DNA of 64,000 nucleotides, taken from Actinosynnema sp040640215 (GTDB lineage: Bacteria > Actinomycetota > Actinomycetes > Mycobacteriales > Pseudonocardiaceae). The stretch covers positions 955,761-1,019,760 of the forward strand of contig NZ_JBFABG010000001.1 in the NCBI RefSeq assembly GCF_040640215.1, written 5' to 3'. Within the stretch, counting starts at the first letter, position 1; each line of letters starts with the position of its first letter. Of this stretch, positions 61,632 through 64,000 are shown one piece after another. The translations under genes were made by a program, and so were the position numbers. Under the pieces are notes generated by a model. That model did no database searches and was not told the origin of the DNA. It was given only the letters and a program-made list of their open reading frames with translations.

Positions 61632-62783
61632 TCAGTCTTTCACCCAGGCACCCCGGCTCATCACCTCGCGCGGTTTGAACTCGGCGTCGAGCACCACGAG
61701 GTCCGCCGCCAGACCGGCCCGGATCTCGCCGGCGTCGACGCCCAGCAGTTGCGCGGGACGGGTCGACGCGGCGTGCACCGCCTCCCGGACGCTCAGCCCG
61801 CAGGACGTGATGGCGTTGCGGAAGGCCGTGTCCATGGTGAGCGTGCTGCCGGCCAGCGACGCGCCGCCCGCGAGCGTCGGCACGCCGTCCACGACGCGGA
61901 CCTCCAGACCGCCCACGTCGTACACGCCGTCGCCCACGCCCGCCGCCGCGATGGCGTCGGTGATCAGCACGGTCCGGCCGACGCCGGCGTGCCGCGCGGC
62001 CAGCCGCACGGTGGTCGGGTGCAGGTGCACCAGGTCGCAGATCAGCTCCACGGTGACCCGCTCGTCGTCCAGCAGCGCGCCGATCGGACCCGGCTCCCGG
62101 TGGTGCAGCGGGCGCATCCCGTTGAACAGGTGCGTCGCCACCCTCGCTCCGGCCTCCACGGCGGGCCGGATCTGGGCTTCGGTCGCGTCCGTGTGGCCGA
62201 TGGCGGCCAGGACATCGTTGTCGACCAGCCGGCGCACGGCGTCGACACCGTGCTCCAGCTCGGGGGCGACGGTCACCATCCGGACCGTGCCCCGGCCCGC
62301 TCTGAGCAGCCGGTCGACCGAGTCGGGGTCGGGCGGGCGCAGGATGGCGGGGTCGTGCGCGCCGCAGCGGGCGGCGGACAGGAACGGGCCTTCGAGGTGG
62401 ATGCCCTGCACGACGCCGTCCTGCACCAGCTCGGCCAGCGTGCTCACCTGGTCGGCCAGCTCCGGGATCGGGCGGGACACCAGGCTGGCGAGCAGCGTCG
62501 TCGTGCCGTGCCGGCGGTGCGCGGCGGCGGCCTTGCGCACCCGTTCCGGATCGGCGTTCGTGAACGCCTCGCCACCACCACCGTGGCAGTGGATGTCGAC
62601 GAAGCCCGGCACCAGCCAGTCCCCGTCCAGGTCGGTGGTCGGGCCGTCCGGCGGAGCCCCCTCACCGACCGCGACGATGCGGCCGTCGCGCACCGCCACC
62701 CAGCCCCGGTCGAGCACCCCGTCGGGCGTGACGACCCGACCACCGGTCAGGGTCACGTCCACCGGTCCACCCCACGTGCTCAT
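61632..62783 (-). CDS. nagA: N-acetylglucosamine-6-phosphate deacetylase
   Basis: About 383 residues of the amidohydrolase superfamily: LVPGFVDIHCHGGGGEAFTN (metal HxH-like), VQGIHLEGPFLSAARCGAHD (Glu ligand), AAIGHTDATEAQI and ATHLFNGMRPLHHREPG (His ligands), VLITDAIAAAGVGDGVY (catalytic Asp). It converts GlcNAc-6-P to GlcN-6-P and acetate. GGAGGAGAG precedes the ATG. It overlaps the kinase gene by ATGA and lies in a DasR-type operon. nagB is not in the window. Confidence 0.95.
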   Translation of the reverse strand: MSTWGGPVDVTLTGGRVVTPDGVLDRGWVAVRDGRIVAVGEGAPPDGPTTDLDGDWLVPGFVDIHCHGGGGEAFTNADPERVRKAAAAHRRHGTTTLLASLVSRPIPELADQVSTLAELVQDGVVQGIHLEGPFLSAARCGAHDPAILRPPDPDSVDRLLRAGRGTVRMVTVAPELEHGVDAVRRLVDNDVLAAIGHTDATEAQIRPAVEAGARVATHLFNGMRPLHHREPGPIGALLDDERVTVELICDLVHLHPTTVRLAARHAGVGRTVLITDAIAAAGVGDGVYDVGGLEVRVVDGVPTLAGGASLAGSTLTMDTAFRNAITSCGLSVREAVHAASTRPAQLLGVDAGEIRAGLAADLVVLDAEFKPREVMSRGAWVKD

Positions 62784-63688
62784 CTCTCCTCCAGCATGTC
62801 GATGGCCAGCAGCGCGGCCCCGAGGCACCCGGCCTCGTCGCCCAGCGCCGCCAGCCGCAGTTCCGGACGCCGCTGGAAGGTGATCAACCCGTCCAGCCGG
62901 TCCCGCAACGGGTCCACCAGCAGCGGGCCGGCCAGTGCGAGTCCACCGCCCAGCACCACCGCCTCGGGCCCCAGCAGAGCCGCTACCAGCAGGATGCCCC
63001 GGGCGAGGGCGTCGACCGCCTCCTGCCACACGGTCACCGCGTCCGGGTCGCCCGCTCGGACCAGCCGGGCCACGTCCGCCGCGCCGTTGACCGGGTTGCC
63101 GGTCCGCTCGGCGTACCGGCGGGCGATGGCCGCCGACGAGGCCCGCGCCTCGACGCACCCCGTCTGGCCGCAGCCGCACGGGTCGCCGTGCCCGACGTCG
63201 ACGTGCCCGATCTCGCCGACGCTGCCGTCGCCCCGGTAGATCCGGCCGTCCAGGACGAGGGCCGCCGCGATGCCGGTGCCGATCGGCATGATCGTGGCGT
63301 TCTGGAGGCCCCGGGCGTTCCCGATGCGCAGTTCGGCGAGCCCTCCGGCCCGCACGTCGTGCCCGAACGCGGTCTTCAGCCCGGTGCGGGCCTCGACCTC
63401 CTTGACGAAGGGGTAGTCCTGCCACCCGAGGTTGGCGGAGTAGACCCCGATGCCGGCGTCCTCGTCCACGACGCCCGGCACCACCAGTCCCACGGCCTCG
63501 ACGTCGCCGCCCGCGCGCAGTTCCTCGACCAACGAGGTCACCTGGTCCACCACGCCCTCGGCGTCGCGGATCGTCGCCCGCCGCCGTTGCCGGACCGCCC
63601 GGACGTCACAGCCCGTCCCGGTCACCAGGGCAGCTTTGGTCTCCGTACCGCCGACATCGACGGCTATCACGTGTCTAGTGCGCGCCAC
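62780..63688 (-). CDS. ROK family kinase, probable N-acetylglucosamine kinase
   Basis: About 302 residues: VIAVDVGGTETKAALVTGTG (phosphate 1), IGTGIAAALVLDGRIYRGDG, GEIGHVDVGHGDPCGCGQTG with the CxCGxxGC zinc motif and E after it (CVEARAS), and PEAVVLGGGLALAGPLLVDP. ROK members include glucokinase, GlcNAc and ManNAc kinases, and repressors; this one has no HTH, so it is an enzyme. Pairing with nagA points to GlcNAc as substrate. GTG at 63688 is chosen because it precedes the first strand; upstream codons are unlike coding sequence. First gene of the operon. Confidence 0.88.
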   Translation of the reverse strand: MARTRHVIAVDVGGTETKAALVTGTGCDVRAVRQRRRATIRDAEGVVDQVTSLVEELRAGGDVEAVGLVVPGVVDEDAGIGVYSANLGWQDYPFVKEVEARTGLKTAFGHDVRAGGLAELRIGNARGLQNATIMPIGTGIAAALVLDGRIYRGDGSVGEIGHVDVGHGDPCGCGQTGCVEARASSAAIARRYAERTGNPVNGAADVARLVRAGDPDAVTVWQEAVDALARGILLVAALLGPEAVVLGGGLALAGPLLVDPLRDRLDGLITFQRRPELRLAALGDEAGCLGAALLAIDMLEER

Positions 63689-63717
63689 GAGGACCGATAG
63701 TGCGGCATCCAACCGCC

Positions 63718-63733
63718 ATTGGTCTATACCAAG
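63718..63733. promoter_or_regulatory. DasR-type operator (dre)
   Basis: ATTGGTCTATACCAAG matches the dre pattern (TGGTCTAGACCA core, one change in the centre) of DasR/NagR GntR regulators. It lies 30-45 bp upstream of the ROK kinase start, where repression of kinase-nagA is expected in the absence of glucosamine-6-P. Confidence 0.75.
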
Positions 63734-63917
63734 TGCCCGATTCCCCCACCCGGTACACGTCCGCCCGCCCATCGCACCCACTTGACGGGCACCCGCCGCC
63801 ACTCGGGAGCACACATGGGGCCCGATCCGTCCGGTGGGCGGACACCCCGACCGAGCCGGACCGGCCGAACCGGGACGGGGTCCCGGGCACGCGAAAAGGC
63901 GCGCGCACCCGGGCAGC
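63734..63917. other. Non-coding right end of the window
   Basis: Nothing but GC-rich sequence is seen here. A promoter for a gene beyond 64000 could be present at 63960-64000. Confidence 0.3.
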
Positions 63918-63959
63918 GGCGAGGCGTTCTACACCTGCTCGGACGTGATCCTCGGCTGA
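63918..63959 (+). pseudogene. Possible C-terminal tail of an AA10 lytic polysaccharide monooxygenase
   Basis: One frame reads GEAFYTCSDVILG and stops at 63957-63959. This is nearly the C-terminus common to actinobacterial AA10 LPMOs (EAFYSCSDV). Upstream codons in this or other frames show no LPMO body, so at most a scrap is left. The neighbouring GlcNAc genes make a former chitin enzyme plausible; chance cannot be excluded. Confidence 0.35.
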
Positions 63960-64000
63960 TTCGACGGTACCGGCCTTCGGTGTCCACAGTGGACCCGGGA

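Overview
The window is high-GC actinobacterial chromosome. Its GC-rich third codon positions, many GTG starts, TANNNT -10 boxes placed 6-8 nt before start codons, HspR/HAIR control of dnaK and clpB, a DasR-type GlcNAc operator, a T7SS-like gene set and an EtfD-type FeS oxidoreductase all fit the Pseudonocardiales (Saccharothrix/Actinosynnema/Lentzea-like). This placement is by inference; no 16S gene is present. About 58 protein genes and one intact tRNA are supported.

Layout. 0.1-5.4 kb: solute-binding lipoprotein, GH63-type glucosidase and M20 peptidase, all on the minus strand. 5.9-9.5 kb: 2-oxoacid dehydrogenase E1alpha-E1beta-E2 operon, then MerR, VOC, an acyl-CoA dehydrogenase divergent from a TetR regulator, a SIMPL protein divergent from an AAA ATPase, and a 48-residue basic protein. 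15.6-24.2 kb: possible small RNA, NYN protein, decayed toxin-antitoxin locus, thioredoxin-NHL protein, GroES-like protein, VanW protein, DUF1206 protein and a second acyl-CoA dehydrogenase whose promoter carries the same operator half-sites as the TetR locus. 24.3-29.9 kb: LuxR and MarR regulators, then an accessory stretch (HTH-PIN toxin-antitoxin pair, NUDIX, Uma2, one solitary CRISPR-like repeat, a decayed tRNA-Gly copy) ending at an intact tRNA-Gly(CCC).

30-37 kb: dcd, CDF transporter, a predicted sortase-anchored wall protein, small membrane protein, EtfD-like oxidoreductase, SMR efflux pump with its TetR, and a DUF4097 lipoprotein. 38.2-47.4 kb: chaperone region, dnaK-grpE-dnaJ-hspR plus clpB, each behind HspR-type inverted repeats, with a globin-reductase and a 21-bp-periodic DnaA-box cluster between them. 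47.5-54 kb: SDR, a T7SS-type three-gene operon, LURP-one-like protein, pyrE and a TrmH methyltransferase. 54-58.4 kb: sugar-metabolism cluster (GH76, isomerase, LacI, PfkB kinase, uridine-kinase-like protein). 58.4-64 kb: two DedA proteins, an FAD-linked oxidase, and a nagA-ROK kinase operon behind a DasR-like operator, followed by what looks like the C-terminal tail of a lost AA10 LPMO.

Themes: fatty acid oxidation (two acyl-CoA dehydrogenases, TetR, EtfD), protein quality control (HspR regulon), and amino-sugar/mannan use under LacI and DasR-type control. No complete new defence system is visible. The least explained signals are the DnaA-box array, the shared acyl-CoA dehydrogenase operators, the leaderless promoters built into upstream stop codons, and the tRNA-Gly-linked accessory stretch.
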